In this document: positions 45,628 through 56,241 of the stretch, one piece after another
Layout: every line of letters starts with the position of its first letter
Position numbering within the stretch: the first letter of the stretch is position 1
Assembly (NCBI GenBank): GCA_015179125.1
Contig: WHVA01000160.1
Coordinates: 156,040-220,039, forward strand
Origin: Gautieria morchelliformis
Taxonomy: Eukaryota; Basidiomycota; Agaricomycetes; Gomphales; Gomphaceae
Reading direction: 5' to 3'
DNA: 64,000 nucleotides
Notes under the pieces: model-generated
What the model saw: only the letters and a program-made list of their open reading frames with translations
Database searches by the model: none
What the model was told of the DNA's origin: nothing
Translations under genes and position numbers: made by a program

Positions 45628-47149
45628 AAATGGCTGGGCCAATTGTCTTCAGTGAGCAGTTAGCATCTCCTTCAGGCACTGGTTAATGGTTCAGTAGGAT
45701 CTGGAAGAATGGCAGAGGCTTAATGACAGCATGCAAGCTAATGCATCATAGCTGCAATTCCAATAAAAACCCCCTAGCAGACGACACACAGCAACTCACA
45801 TCAACCTACCTTTCTAATCTATTGCAGTGCTGGGAAATTGGTCACCATAGAAGATGTGGTTATCTGCTCACTCTGGCCAACCCATACCGTCAAAAACCCA
45901 TAGATACATATATATCCTGTTGTTAATGGTTTATTATTACTGTGCTTCGTGAAACTATTGTTTGTGCTTTGCTGCTGGGAGTCAGTGACTTGTGTGCAAA
46001 TTCGAGAATTGCATTCTGAGGAATATGATGGCCTTAGGAAATGAACTGCATGTAGTGCAATGCACATGCATGCCTGGGATACTGATCTGGTGTGAAGTAC
46101 ACATTAGTTTGTAAATGCTATGAAACAGCATGGGGCATACCAGTCATATTCTTACATGTTGAGCCATCTTACATCAGAGCTCAGCATGCATCAGTGTTGA
46201 CTAACATCCAACATGTGGATATCACAAATATAGCACTGATAATATTGATCTACATACAATTTATTGCAGGCAGTAGCCTGGCCTATCATCTAGAATACAG
46301 GTGTCCTGTTTGAGATGCTATTCTGTTTGGCAGAAGCATACTCCCAGAGCCAGTTTCCCTGATCTGATATGAATGTGTCTAGCAGACACCACACCATCAA
46401 TGAGAAACGTACTCCGTTCCTCTGGTCGAGTGTTGCCACAGCTCACGAGGAGAAGGATGATGAGGAAGGCTCTCTAGCCCACACCAGGCAGACTCAGCTG
46501 TGCGCTGACTCGGCTCATGCATAGGCCCTACGCTGCGAACGCCACGAATCCATGACCACCTCAATTCAAACATCTGTCAGGTACGCAAGACCCTATTGTA
46601 ATGCGCACGAGTTTAGCCTGGGTGGAGCCTGACATCGCATTAAAACGAGTTAAATTGAGGGAGAGCGCTACGTACCCGATCATGACGGACACTAATATTC
46701 CCGTCGCACGCGTAGCATACCATATATTTATACTCCATGCGAGCGCCGTACAGTCTGGATGCGTACGAGTATACGCAGATGTGCTAAAAGCTCCTAAACT
46801 CACCGGCCCAATACAGGGGAGAGGGCACATGATTTGAAGCCAGAAAGTACATAGTTAATATTATATGAAGAGTGCATGCCAAGTGAGCAAAGTCAAACCC
46901 ATCCGGCGCACTGCAGGAGCTCCAGAAACCGGCATTTTGCACGAGCCTCTGGAAAGAGTTGACATACGTAGTGCTAAATATCATGCCAAAAAGTATTCTA
47001 CTTAGTTTTGCTAGAGATACTCCCACGGATCGTTCCTGAAAGCGTTGGGTTTTATTCCCTGCCAAGAAGTGACGGCAAACCCCGGCACTTGAACTTTGGC
47101 AGCGAAAGTGAGCACAAAGTGAACCGCTCAAGTCACTTTGTTATGCACC
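45628..47149. other. Intergenic DNA, no supported gene
   Basis: Open stretches near 46560-46840 and 46784-47131 overlap on both strands without family motifs. I see no repeat or RNA structure. Confidence 0.4.
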
Positions 47150-48141
47150 ATGTCGCATGTGAAGTCTCTGGTTCGCCGTGCGGTGAATAACACGCCTTTC
47201 TTGCCTCGCGTTTCGTCCAAGAATCTGCAACTGTTTTGCACCGACATTGCGCTCATTGCGCTTGGATTTAGGTATTGTACTGGGAGTACTCTACAATTTT
47301 ATCGCCATCCAATAACGCGATGAAAGGACGGCATATCTGCTGGACTTGTTCTCTATTTCCGAAACAACTGCGCGTCATTTTGGTGCTACCCTGCGACAGG
47401 TATACCCTATTCATCAAGCATGCCTTTATCATCACGCTTTGTCTATCCACAGGTGGACCCCGTTTTCAGGGACGTTTTGCTTTTATTTCACACCGATATG
47501 GAACAGGTATTTTTCCTAAACGCTTCACTCCTGCACGATCGACACACGGAGGCGCTAAGTGAAACACCGTGGACATCCTTTTTATACTTGACTTCGGATC
47601 CTCAGGGCGTGCGATAAACCGTCGTGTCGACAGGGTAGTCACTCACGTTTCTATATACCGCAGGTCCCAGGAAATCCCACGGAAATACATGCCGCCTGCC
47701 AGATGATTCTCGACGGCTGGGTGGACCAGTCCTCAGCTTTTCATACTTCAATATCCTCGCTCTCTCCTCCTCAGATGATCGCACTCGCCGGATATCTCCT
47801 CGAATACCCCATCTCTTACTGTCCTGTCGGCTCTAATGAAGACGCCTTCCTTCATGACATTCCGCTGCACGTGTATGAATGTATCCTTATTCCCTGTGGG
47901 TCTGACATACCCAGGTCTGTCTTCATAAGACCTAGTGGATACTGCCATTCGATTATCGATTATCTAACGTAGACATACATTCATGAAGTTCTCTTGCCCC
48001 GCAGCCGGCGAAGGTTCTTCTAGAGCACTCGTGGATAAGATTGAACGGCGGTTCGAAAGGAGGCTCGGGCCGTTACAACCCGTGTGGGGAGAGGTTAAGG
48101 TCAATTGTGAGACTAAGACACTCGATAGAGTTGCGTTGTAG
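47150..48141 (+). CDS. Conserved-looking five-exon protein of unknown function (205 aa)
   Basis: Exons 47150-47271, 47327-47399, 47453-47506, 47664-47895 and 48005-48141 join with matching phases to 206 codons. All four introns are GT-AG. Landmarks: MSHVKSLVRRAVNNTPFLPR, TDIALIALGFRTAYLLDLFS, VDPVFRDVLLLFHTDMEQ, ACQMILDGWVDQSSAFHTSI, DAFLHDIPLHVYECILIPSG, DKIERRFERRLGPLQPVWGE. The protein is soluble and mostly helical in composition, with no signal peptide. The consistent phase across four introns and ordinary amino-acid use argue for a real gene, but I do not recognise the family. Confidence 0.65.
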
Positions 48142-48155
48142 CTTGGGTACATGTA

Positions 48156-49010
48156 TCACATTCGTAGATATGCATTGTCAGTCAATCCGCGGACACCTAC
48201 GATCTTGAGAAACGTCTTGAAACCTGGTTGCGCCATCATCTTCTCCCATGCCTCTGCCTTACTCATGGGCTTCGGTGGGTTCCGAAGCGGTGTTGGCGTC
48301 GCTCCCGGGGCCTGTGCACGTGGGGCTCGCAGCCGTTGTTGTCTCGCTGAAACGGGCCCAAATGACGCTGCTAGGGTCACTCGGCGAGGCGGATCCAATA
48401 AGCCATGTCCCTTCTTGCCCCCCATTCCCGTCGGTATCGCCTTCACGCTGCCAGCAATCCGTAGGAGAAATACTCGTTTCAATACCCACACTCGTGCCAA
48501 GTCCTTTAGCATGCGAACAAGAGGCGGATCCAATAAGCCACGTCCCTTCTTCAAGAAGAAGCATGGACTAATAGATCCGCCTCTCCCTGCATTCCCATCC
48601 GTATCGCCTTCACCCTGCCAGCAATCCGTAGGAGAAATACTCGTTTCAATACCCACACTCGTGCCAAGTCCTTTAGCGTGCGAATGGGTATGCAGCGTGG
48701 TGTCGCCTTCTGTTAGGGTGGTCCTAGTTAGCAGCCGGCTTTCAAGCTCAAAGTAGCACTAGACAATATGTTATTTTTGAATATAGGCGTGTCCGCCAGA
48801 ACAGACTCAGATAAGCCAGGAGAAGCATACGACGATTGTGCCTGCGTAGGGACTTGGCTGGCTATCAGAATGTCGGAAGGAATGCTCTGGCAACACCAGA
48901 TTGTGCCGGTAGCAGTAGAGCATGAGACGATGAGAAAAGATAGTTCCTGTGAGACCAGGAAGAGAGGCGACGGCCTGCGCGGTGGCACCACTGGGAGTCA
49001 AGAGCGTCGG
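48156..49010 (-). pseudogene. Homeodomain-protein fragment (copy A, C-terminal part only)
   Basis: The minus strand carries SISPTDCWQ(R/G)EGDTDGN, PMSKAEAWEKMMAQPGFKTF and, further upstream, the SDSQPSPYAGT-region DNA. All are homologous to the C-terminal half of copies B and C. The homeodomain itself is absent. An internal duplication (48389-48690) repeats the SISPTDCWQ block. The order is interrupted and frames shift, so this copy is dead. Confidence 0.7.
48389..48690. repeat. Internal ~143-bp duplication in homeodomain copy A
   Basis: GGCGGATCCAATAAGCCA and CAATCCGTAGGAGAAATACT occur twice. Between them sits a short rearranged piece (AAGAAGAAGCATGGACTAAT) that carries an inverted GGATC fragment. 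Confidence 0.75.
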
Positions 49011-49015
49011 AGCTG

Positions 49016-49520
49016 ATGGGCGTGCACCGTTGCTGCTGCTCGCTGGGAGCGAGCAGGACGGTCGGCGCGGCTGTTGATGGGCGGCTGTCGTACGCAACGA
49101 GAGGGCGCCTGCGGGGGCCGCCTGATGGCTCCATCATCGGCCGACTGGCAGAGAGCGAGCTGGAGGGCGGATGCCACTCCGGGGGCCGCGCTCTGTCGCG
49201 CGGAAGGGTGGCCCAGCAAGCTCCACCGCTGCTGGGGCGTGGTCGTGGGCGGGTGGAGCTGGGAGGGGCGGTCGGTGGGACTCTAGAGGCCGCGGATGAC
49301 GCTGCGCGACGATGGCGGATTAGGCGGCTTACTCGGGGACGGCGGTGGTGGCGGCGGTGTTGACATGGAGCGCGTGCCAACGGTGGGCCCCTGGAGGAGT
49401 GGGAGGGACTTGGTCGCAGCCATGCATTGCTTAAGTATATCAGGCCCTGCCGAGCGCTTGTCACTGTCATTTGACATCCAAGGCAGATTCTTCCTTTGTC
49501 GTCAAAAATGCTTTGCACTT
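49016..49520. repeat. GC-rich block, copy 1
   Basis: Homologous to 52170-52720 with indels. Shared words include GCTCGCTGGGAGCGAGCAGG, CATCATCGGCCGACTGGCAG and CCTGCCGAGCGCTTGTCACT. Long ORFs on both strands reflect high GC (stop-poor) and have Arg/Pro/Ala/Ser low complexity. It separates homeodomain copies A and B. Confidence 0.75.
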
Positions 49521-50376
49521 AATTGTACCTAATGATAATTATGTTATGAACAAACTAGAGGGAGGGCCGGCTTGAAGAATGTACGCTGTTGACGCAGGCC
49601 TCACAAATGTGTATTGTACAGATATTTATACATAGTCTTGGATGCTACTTAGCAGCGGTAGAGGGACGGTGTTTCTTCGGTGAAGTGGACGGGCCCAGCT
49701 ATTAGGCTTCTCTTTGTCGGACTCTGAGGCAGCCCACGAGGCGGCCTGAATGGGAATACAACGAGCGAGGAATGCGAAGCAGTTTCGTGCGAATGAGGTC
49801 GCGAGAAAAGGACAGGAAATGACGGTTCAGTGGGCGAAAGTCGACGAAATGAGTTCATCAACGAAAAACGACGAGGTCGATTGGAAAGAACGAGAGGCGC
49901 GGGCAGGGCTGCATCATCAGGCGCAGAGGAATAAGTTATCAAATGCATGAAGCCGCGAGGAGATAGATTCTTAACATGCAAGGTCTTGGTCAGTGAGAGT
50001 ACAAAGAGGGTCAAAAAGCGGAGAAGACGTACAGCAGCTTTTGCGCAAAGACGGGATAACCGTAGAAAGAGACCTAACGAGACATTTATACACGTCAAGA
50101 GAGACTAACGCCATCAAACATTGGAAAAGGCAAAGAGTCACGGAGGGGTAGCACAAGTCAAGAGCAGAAGAGGCTAAGATTCACAGCGGAGTTACAGTAA
50201 AACAACAGTGAGGCCATGTCTCACAGAACGTTGCACAGCGGCAGACGTGACAAAACAAGGACCGAAGCCGATTATGACCAGCGATAGCATAATACACAAA
50301 ATTGTCGGCTGAAGTGTCGGATTTCCCACGATTTTAGACATCCCAGCCAGAGCCCTTGACCAAGCAAGAGATTTAG
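49521..50376. other. Intergenic DNA between homeodomain copies
   Basis: Opposed open stretches at 49649-50098 (-) and 49750-49950 (+) show no family motif. I see nothing else. Confidence 0.35.
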
Positions 50377-51610
50377 GCACCCCAAAATGTGGTCATGCCC
50401 CTTCGGTGAAAACCGGTGCTTGTTACATATCTACGAATGCACCCGAGGTGGCAGAGCATGTGATACAGGTATTACGATGGTATAAATAAGACTCGGACGA
50501 CGGCATTCTTTCAGCAGCACCGGTCCATTGTCAGCCAGCTCGAAATTTCCGCGTACACCTGCGACCTTGAGAAACGTCTTGACATTGTGCCATCATCTTT
50601 TCCCATGCCATGCCTCTGCCACTCATGGGTTCCGATGCCGTGTTGACGTCGTGGGACTCGCAGCCGTCGTTGTCCCGCTAAAACGGCCCAAATGACGCTG
50701 CCAGGGTCATTCGGCGAGGTCTTGAAGGCCTCCGTCAGCGATGTCATTTAAGGTATCGTACGCCGGAGAGGCGGGTCCGACAAGCCATGTCCCTTCTTGC
50801 CCCGCATTCCCAACCGTATCGCCTTCACGCTGCCAGCAATCGGTGGGAGAAATACTCGTTTCAATATTCACCTTAAAGGTCTCCGAATCGCCTTCTGTTA
50901 GGGTGGTCCCAGTTAGCAGTTGGCTTTCAGAGGAGGAACCTGCTACGGTTGTGGCTGCGTAGGGACTTGGCAGGCTATCGGAATGTCGGGAGGAATATTC
51001 TGTCGGAAGTTTGGAGGGTGCAGAGCGTAAGATTGGAATAGACAATTGTAGCGGGAGTTTGACGCTGGAAGATGCAGCAGAGACCACAGCTTCACCAGTA
51101 GCAGTAGGAGACAACGGTAAGACGTAGTTCCCGGCTGCGACTCAAGCGCGGAGCTGCAGGGAGAGAAGCGTATTGATGAGACCATGAATTTACGAGGCTG
51201 GAGTTGTTGCCCGTTGAGATGAGTGTGGGATCGGAGGCGTCGGAGGCGATGGGTGTTTGAGATGGCCCCGGAGATCCCAGCAAGTGTCCCATGGTTTTCG
51301 GCCGAGAAGATTCAGTCCCATTTCTGGATTTTCTTCGTTCTCTCACAAACCAGTCGCTGATTCAATCAGACGTCCTGAAGAACATGCACAGTGATCAACA
51401 TGAGTACCACGTTTAGACACAGAGAGGGAATAAGAATAAGACGAACAATCCTGTTCTCTCTGCCAACGAGTGTCTAACTTCCTTTGTTGGATGGCCCATC
51501 CAACAAAGGAAGTTAGACACTCGTTGGCAGAGAGAACGGCATCCAGGATGGGGCGTATCTTGGAAGACTGCCTGAAGTTCTTCCACTTGGTTTGGTGTGG
51601 CGCGAACCTT
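50377..51610 (-). pseudogene. Homeodomain gene copy B, inactivated
   Basis: It is collinear with copy C from the promoter-distal side (CACCCCAAAATGTGGTCATG at 50377) through the C-terminal region and the linker GTESSRPKTMGHLLG into the homeodomain. Two lesions are clear. A Trp codon of recognition helix 3 (DWISDW in copy C) is TGA at 51362-51364, and an inverted duplication (51453-51537) splits the homeodomain between helices 1 and 2. The sequence before the break still reads RATPNQVEELQAVFQDTPHP. The product would be nonfunctional. Confidence 0.8.
51453..51537. repeat. Perfect 42-bp palindrome inside homeodomain copy B
   Basis: The arms 51453-51494 and 51496-51537 are exact reverse complements around one base. 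The left arm (GTTCTCTCTGCCAACGAGTG...) is native homeodomain sequence. The right arm is an added inverted copy, because copy C (53890-53935) passes straight from this segment to GGATAGGGCGTATTTTGGAA. Confidence 0.95.
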
Positions 51611-51689
51611 GCCCCAAAAGACATAAAATGGGATATAAAATAAAAAAAATAAAAAAAAAGGTCACAAACGCCCATCACTCCACCCCGCA

Positions 51690-51995
51690 AACCCAGCATG
51701 TGTCCCATGGTTTTCGGCTGAATAAACAGACCACGACAACCACGTTTTGACACAAGAGGGAATAAGGATAAGACGAACAATTCGGTAACGTAGTTTTCTC
51801 GTTGGCAGAGAAAACTGGACTGCTCGTCCGACAAAACCAATGGAAGAACTCCAGGCAGTCTTTCAAGATACAACCTGGCCTACCAAAGAAGTAAGAGATT
51901 CGTTAGCAGTGTGGCGCGAACCATATTACAAGGTCTTGACACGTTGACACGCTGCAAAAACTGTAAGGGCTTGAGAGTGCCTCAGTGGCACGTTT
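51690..51995. pseudogene. Scrambled homeodomain fragments in both orientations (copy B')
   Basis: On the minus strand 51995-51890 matches the start of the homeodomain exon (TEALSS..., then RPCNMVRAT in a second frame). On the plus strand about 51826-51910 reads MEELQAVFQDTTWPTKEVRD, which is the helix 1-2 region in inverted orientation. The linker SRPKTMGH-like DNA (CATGGTTTTCGGCTGAATAA) lies at 51705-51725. This is a fold-back remnant of a further copy. Confidence 0.65.
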
Positions 51996-52735
51996 GGTGG
52001 CGGTTACGAGAAGCGGCCCCGGCGGCCCGTGAGGCTGCTGGGACGTTGGCCTGTCGGGTGGGGCCCTCCCCGGGTGCGGCTCCGCAGGTGGTCGCGAGCG
52101 CGGGCCGATGGGGCTGCACACCGAATGGCGAGCTCTGGGAGCGGCCAAACGGCTCCCAGCATGGATGCATGCCCCCTAGGGCGTGCACCGTGGCTGCTGC
52201 TCGCTGGGAGCGAGCAGGACGGCCGGTGCGGCTGTTGGTGGGCGGGCGTCGTACGCAACGAGAGAACGCCTACGGGAGCCACTGGATGGCTCCCAGCTGT
52301 GGATGCACAGCATGAATGGCGTGCATCATCGGCCGACTGGCAGAGAGTGACCTGGAGGGTGGATGCCACTCCAGGGGCCGCGCTCTGTCCCGCGGAAGGG
52401 TGCCCCAGCAAGCTCCACCGCCGCTGGAACTTGGTCTGTCGCGTGGGCGCGCACTGGATGGGGGCAGCGTGGGCGGGTGCGGTCGGTGGGACTCTAGAGG
52501 CTGCGGATGACGCTGCGCGACGATGGCGGATTAGGCGGCTTGCTCGGGGACGGCGGTGTTGACATGGAGCGCGTGCCAACGGTGGGCCCCTGGAGGGCCT
52601 GAGAGGTTGGGGATGCCGTGGAGGGTGGGAGGGAAGTTGCTTAGGCCCTGCCGAGCGCTTGTCACTGTCATTTGGTCATGACATCCATGGCAGATTCTTC
52701 TTTTGTCGTCAAAAATGCTTTGCACTCATAATTAT
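51996..52735. repeat. GC-rich block, copy 2
   Basis: The part 52170-52720 is homologous to 49016-49520. The first 170 bp (CGGCCCGTGAGGCTGCTGGG) are additional GC-rich DNA. The open frames are low-complexity and I do not call a gene. Confidence 0.7.
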
Positions 52736-53105
52736 GAACAAATTTAAGCACCCCAAAATGTGGTCATGCCCGATCCACATGCTGTTCGGTGAAAACCGGT
52801 GCTGGTTACATATCTACGAATGCACCCGAGGGTGGCAGAGCATATGATACAGAGTTATTACGATGGTATAAGTACGACTCGGACGACGGCATCATTTCAG
52901 CAGCACCGGTCCATTGTCAGTCAGCTCGAAATTTCTGCGTACACCTGCGACCTTAGAAACGTCTCGAGGTTGCGCCATCATCTTCTCCCATGCCTCTGCC
53001 TCACTCATGGGGTCCGATGCTGTGTTGACGTCGCTCCCGGGGCGGCCTGTGCACGTGGGACTCGCCGCCGTCGTTGTCCCGCTGAAGCGGATGACGCTGC
53101 CAGGG

Positions 53106-54089
53106 TCATTCGGCGAGGTCTTGAAGGCCGCCGTCAGCGACGTCGTTCAAAGTGTCGTACGCCGGAGAGGCGGATCCGACAAGCCATGTCCCTTCTTGCC
53201 CCGCATTCCCATCCGTATCGCCTTCACGCTGCCAGCAATCCGTGGGAGAAATACTCGTTTCAATACTCACGTTGAAAGACTCGGGGTCGCCTTCTGTTAG
53301 GGTGGTCCCAGTTAGCAGCTGGCTTTCAGACAAGCCAAGAGAAGGATGGTGTGGTTGGTTAGAGACTTGGCTGGCTATCGGAATGCCGGGAGGAATGCTC
53401 TGTCGGAGGTTTGGAGGGTGCAGAGCATAAGATTGGGATGGATGATTGTAGCCGGAGTTTCTGACCCTGGAAGATGCAGTAGAGACCACAGCTTCGCCAG
53501 TATCAGTAGGAGACAACGGTAAAACGTAGTTCCTGGTGAGACCAGGAAGAGGTGTGACGGCCTGTGCAGTGGCGCCACTGCGACTCAAGAGCGGAGCTGC
53601 AGGCAGAGAAGCGTTATGAGACCAGGAATTTACGAGGCTGGAGTTGCTGCCCGTTGAGGTGAGTGTGGGATCGGGGGCGTCGGAGGTGATGGGCGTTTGA
53701 GATGGTCCCGGAAACCCCAGCAAGTGTCCGATAGTTTTCGGCCGAGAAGATTCAGTCCCATTTCTGGATTTTCTTCGTTTTCTCACAAACCAGTCGCTGA
53801 TCCAATCAGACGTCCTGAAGAGCATGCACAGTGATCAACATAACTACCACGTTTAGACACAGAGTGGGAATAAGAATAAGACGAACAATCCTGTTCTCTC
53901 TGCCAACAAGTCTCTAACTTCCGTTGTTGGATAGGGCGTATTTTGGAAGACTGCCTGAAGCTTTGCCACTTGGTTTGGTGTGGCGCGAACCACATTGCGA
54001 GGTCTTGGCACCTTGACATGCTGCAAACCTGTAAGGGTGCGTCGCACACTTGTGAGTGCTTCAGTGGAGTCTGTACGCGCAGGGGGCAT
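53106..54089 (-). CDS. Homeodomain transcription factor, mating-type HD-like (copy C)
   Basis: Two exons (54089-53887, 53814-53106) give 303 residues. The homeodomain spans about residues 29-89: RPRNVVRATPNQVAKLQAVF, TPYPTTEVRDLLAERTGL, then across the intron TSDWISDWFVRKRRKSR. The Trp-Phe of helix 3 is present, but the near-invariant Asn that follows (WFxN) is Arg here. The tail is Ser/Thr/Pro-rich, as in fungal HD regulators. The stop at LQDLAE* may be premature: another frame stays open just downstream (SDPMSEAEAWEKMMAQP) and resembles copy A. It lies in a cluster of decayed copies. The upstream coiled-coil exons could belong to it. The family link to mating-type HD genes is inference. Confidence 0.65.
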
Positions 54090-54143
54090 GTTCGTAAGCA
54101 CCAGGTGAGACGAAAAGTTTTAGACGCGTGTGTCACACGTGAC

Positions 54144-54788
54144 AAGAGGCGTCGATGATCCGAATCATAATTGTCACTAGAGACCGGCGTTGCCGGTGCA
54201 ACCCTTGTCGCAGGAGATTCAAAACTATATTTTTCAGGTTTAAATCTAACACGACGTCTATTTGGAACGTACAATGACGATACAAAAAATAGTATTTTAA
54301 GATGGCGTTTGAAGGCATAAGTATTGAAATTTCAATATTGAAAGAAAGGGACAATTGAACTGGCATAAAATTTCAACTCGAACATCAACTCACCCATACT
54401 CTCGTTCACGCTCCAGCATTCTTTCTCGTTGACCAATGCCTTCACTCTGCAGATTGACCTTCTCCATAAGCAAGGCATTCACCTGCTCAAGTTGCATCTT
54501 GTTCTTGTCCGAAAGGTCACGAATTTGTTTCCGCAGCTTTTCCATGTCTGACTCAAGGCCAAGCTTGTCGTCGTTGACGGATTCTCGCAGTGTAGCGAGG
54601 ATTTCAAGTTGATCCTTATTGACAAGATTGACTAAAATTCACCGAGTTTAATTCCGTGTTTAAATAGTACGTCTTTACACAGGGCGAATTCCGCCCCGGC
54701 CCGCAAGCTTAGTCATCGCATCGACAGTTTTCTCCGCACGTGACCTTTGCGCTGCCTCACGCTGCCTTTTTCTATCTTGTTTTTTGTC
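54144..54788 (-). CDS. Exons of a coiled-coil protein (partial)
   Basis: Three exons have compatible phases. The first, 54788-54681, encodes DKKQDRKRQREAAQRSRAEK. The second, 54614-54394, encodes DQLEILATLRESVNDDKLGL, MEKLRKQIRDLSDKNKMQLE and a charged end before a GTGAGT donor. The third, from 54257, encodes RRVRFKPEKYSFESPATRVA. Heptad-like spacing in the second exon predicts a coiled coil. No start codon or upstream exon could be fixed before the Gypsy LTR at 55155, so the gene may be cut by the transposon. A GT-AG intron from about 54143 to the ACAG at ~54073 would keep frame into the homeodomain exon. I do not recognise the protein. Confidence 0.5.
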
Positions 54789-55154
54789 CTGGGTGCGCTT
54801 CACCCCTTACCGCTGCTAATTTGTGTTCCGCTGAACGTCTTTCACTCACAGGCCTGAGTCCCGCTTCGGCACTGCTGGACCCGCATCATCGGGTTCGTCA
54901 TAGTGTCTTAGCGGGGGGCTCACCCAGGCCCTTTATCTATTTTTGCGCCCCTACACTTTCTCCCTTGCTCGCTTTCTCCACGCCCTTACCTTCGCACAGG
55001 TAATTAGTCCCTGGCTTGCTTGCCCCACGCATACTGACTTCACGCAGCCTATTCGCACCGCTTTTTCGTCTCATATATTGGTATCATCTTCTGATTCATG
55101 GCCGATAATGGACAATCCACACTATCGCACGAAAACTCAACCGGGGCAGGTGAC
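54789..55154. other. Flank of the Gypsy element
   Basis: On the plus strand it contains TTGGTATCATCTTCTGATTC followed by ATGGCCGATAATGGACAATC, an open start (MADNGQSTLSHENSTG) cut by the Gypsy LTR. This resembles a retrotransposon leader with a TGGTATCA-type primer site and a gag start, but too little remains to be sure. Confidence 0.35.
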
Positions 55155-55527
55155 TGTGAGGGCAACACTAATGATGAAGCCACAACCAAAGATACTCAAG
55201 GAGATAAGAGCTGATACTAGGACAATGACCAACTGTGTAGTGGGTATCCTCAGAGATCAAGCTGAGGAAACGCCACCACACGGGCTACAGTCTTATAGCG
55301 CTGGCAAGGCTTACATAATAGGGGAGACGGAAACTTGTAGAAGGTTACGGAAAGTGATGGAAGGTCACGGAAAGTGATGGAAGGTCACGGAATGTGACAG
55401 AATGTGACATGTGACGGAAGGTGACATGTGACGGAAGGTGACGGAAGGTTATGGAAACTGAGGGAAGGTGACGGAAACTCATGGAAGGAAATAGAAACTT
55501 GTGGAAGGAAACACGTGAACCCTGACA
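55155..55527 (-). repeat. 3' LTR of the chromovirus
   Basis: On the minus strand it runs TGTCAGGGTTCACG...GTTGCCCTCACA. Its interior holds a degenerate GTGACGGAAGGT-type repeat that differs in copy number from the other LTR. The element's polypurine tract (GAGAGGGGGGTGA on the minus strand) directly precedes it. Confidence 0.9.
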
Positions 55528-55545
55528 TCACCCCCCTCTCAATGC
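55528..55545 (-). other. Polypurine tract of the chromovirus
   Basis: The minus strand reads GCATTGAGAGGGGGGTGA immediately before the LTR's TGTCAGGG start. Confidence 0.7.
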
Positions 55546-56241
55546 TTGTCGTCCCGACAAGCACAGCTGCCACCTAGCCCCCAACATCCACCGAGACATC
55601 GTTTCCAAGTATTCCACAGGCGGGACCACCATCTCTCCTGGCCCTTCCCTTCCTGGTAGCGTAGGTCAATGATGAGCTCAGGGGGATTGGGGTCCATGGG
55701 CAAGTGCGGCCCTCGGAACCTTGCTCGACGTATTCGCTCTCCTGCCACGTTACAGAAACGCCGCCCCACCCAGCCTTCGAAAGTGTAGGGGGTTCCACAA
55801 GGGGGGGTTCCATCGTTGAGGAAGACAGGGTCGCTGATGTAGTACGTGTTCTCTCGTCTGTGTCAGGGTCTGAGGAATGCGAGTGCAGGGCGAGTGGGCG
55901 CCTGACTCTTCGCTGGTGTGAGGTCCTCAGAGCTGACGGACCACTTTGAAGACCATGCAACGTCGAGATCACGGCAGTCAAGCATCCTTTGTAGCTTGGC
56001 TTCACTGGCTGCTCTGGATGACGAGAAGCCGGAGAAGTGCAGGAGGGTGGGATTGACACGTGACATGTTTGGCAGGTCAGAGAGGTTTTGGGTGAAGCTG
56101 GGGAGGGCAACAAGCTCAATGGCGGGCGAGGACATGGTTGATGGATGTGGTGGGGTCGATGCAGTGGAAGTGAGCGGTCACAGGTGGAGAGGGGATATAT
56201 AGCTTATCGGAATGAATTGGTTAGGCGGAGGCCGATATCAC

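Noticed and set aside
48865-52579. Long Arg/Pro/Ala/Ser-rich ORFs on both strands
   Set aside because: They fall in the GC-rich blocks where stops are rare, are mutually antisense, and are not conserved in frame between the two copies.
48156-54089. Calling the HD cluster the canonical MAT-A locus
   Set aside because: The usual neighbours (for example the mitochondrial intermediate peptidase gene) are absent from the window, and no divergent HD1/HD2 pair is present.
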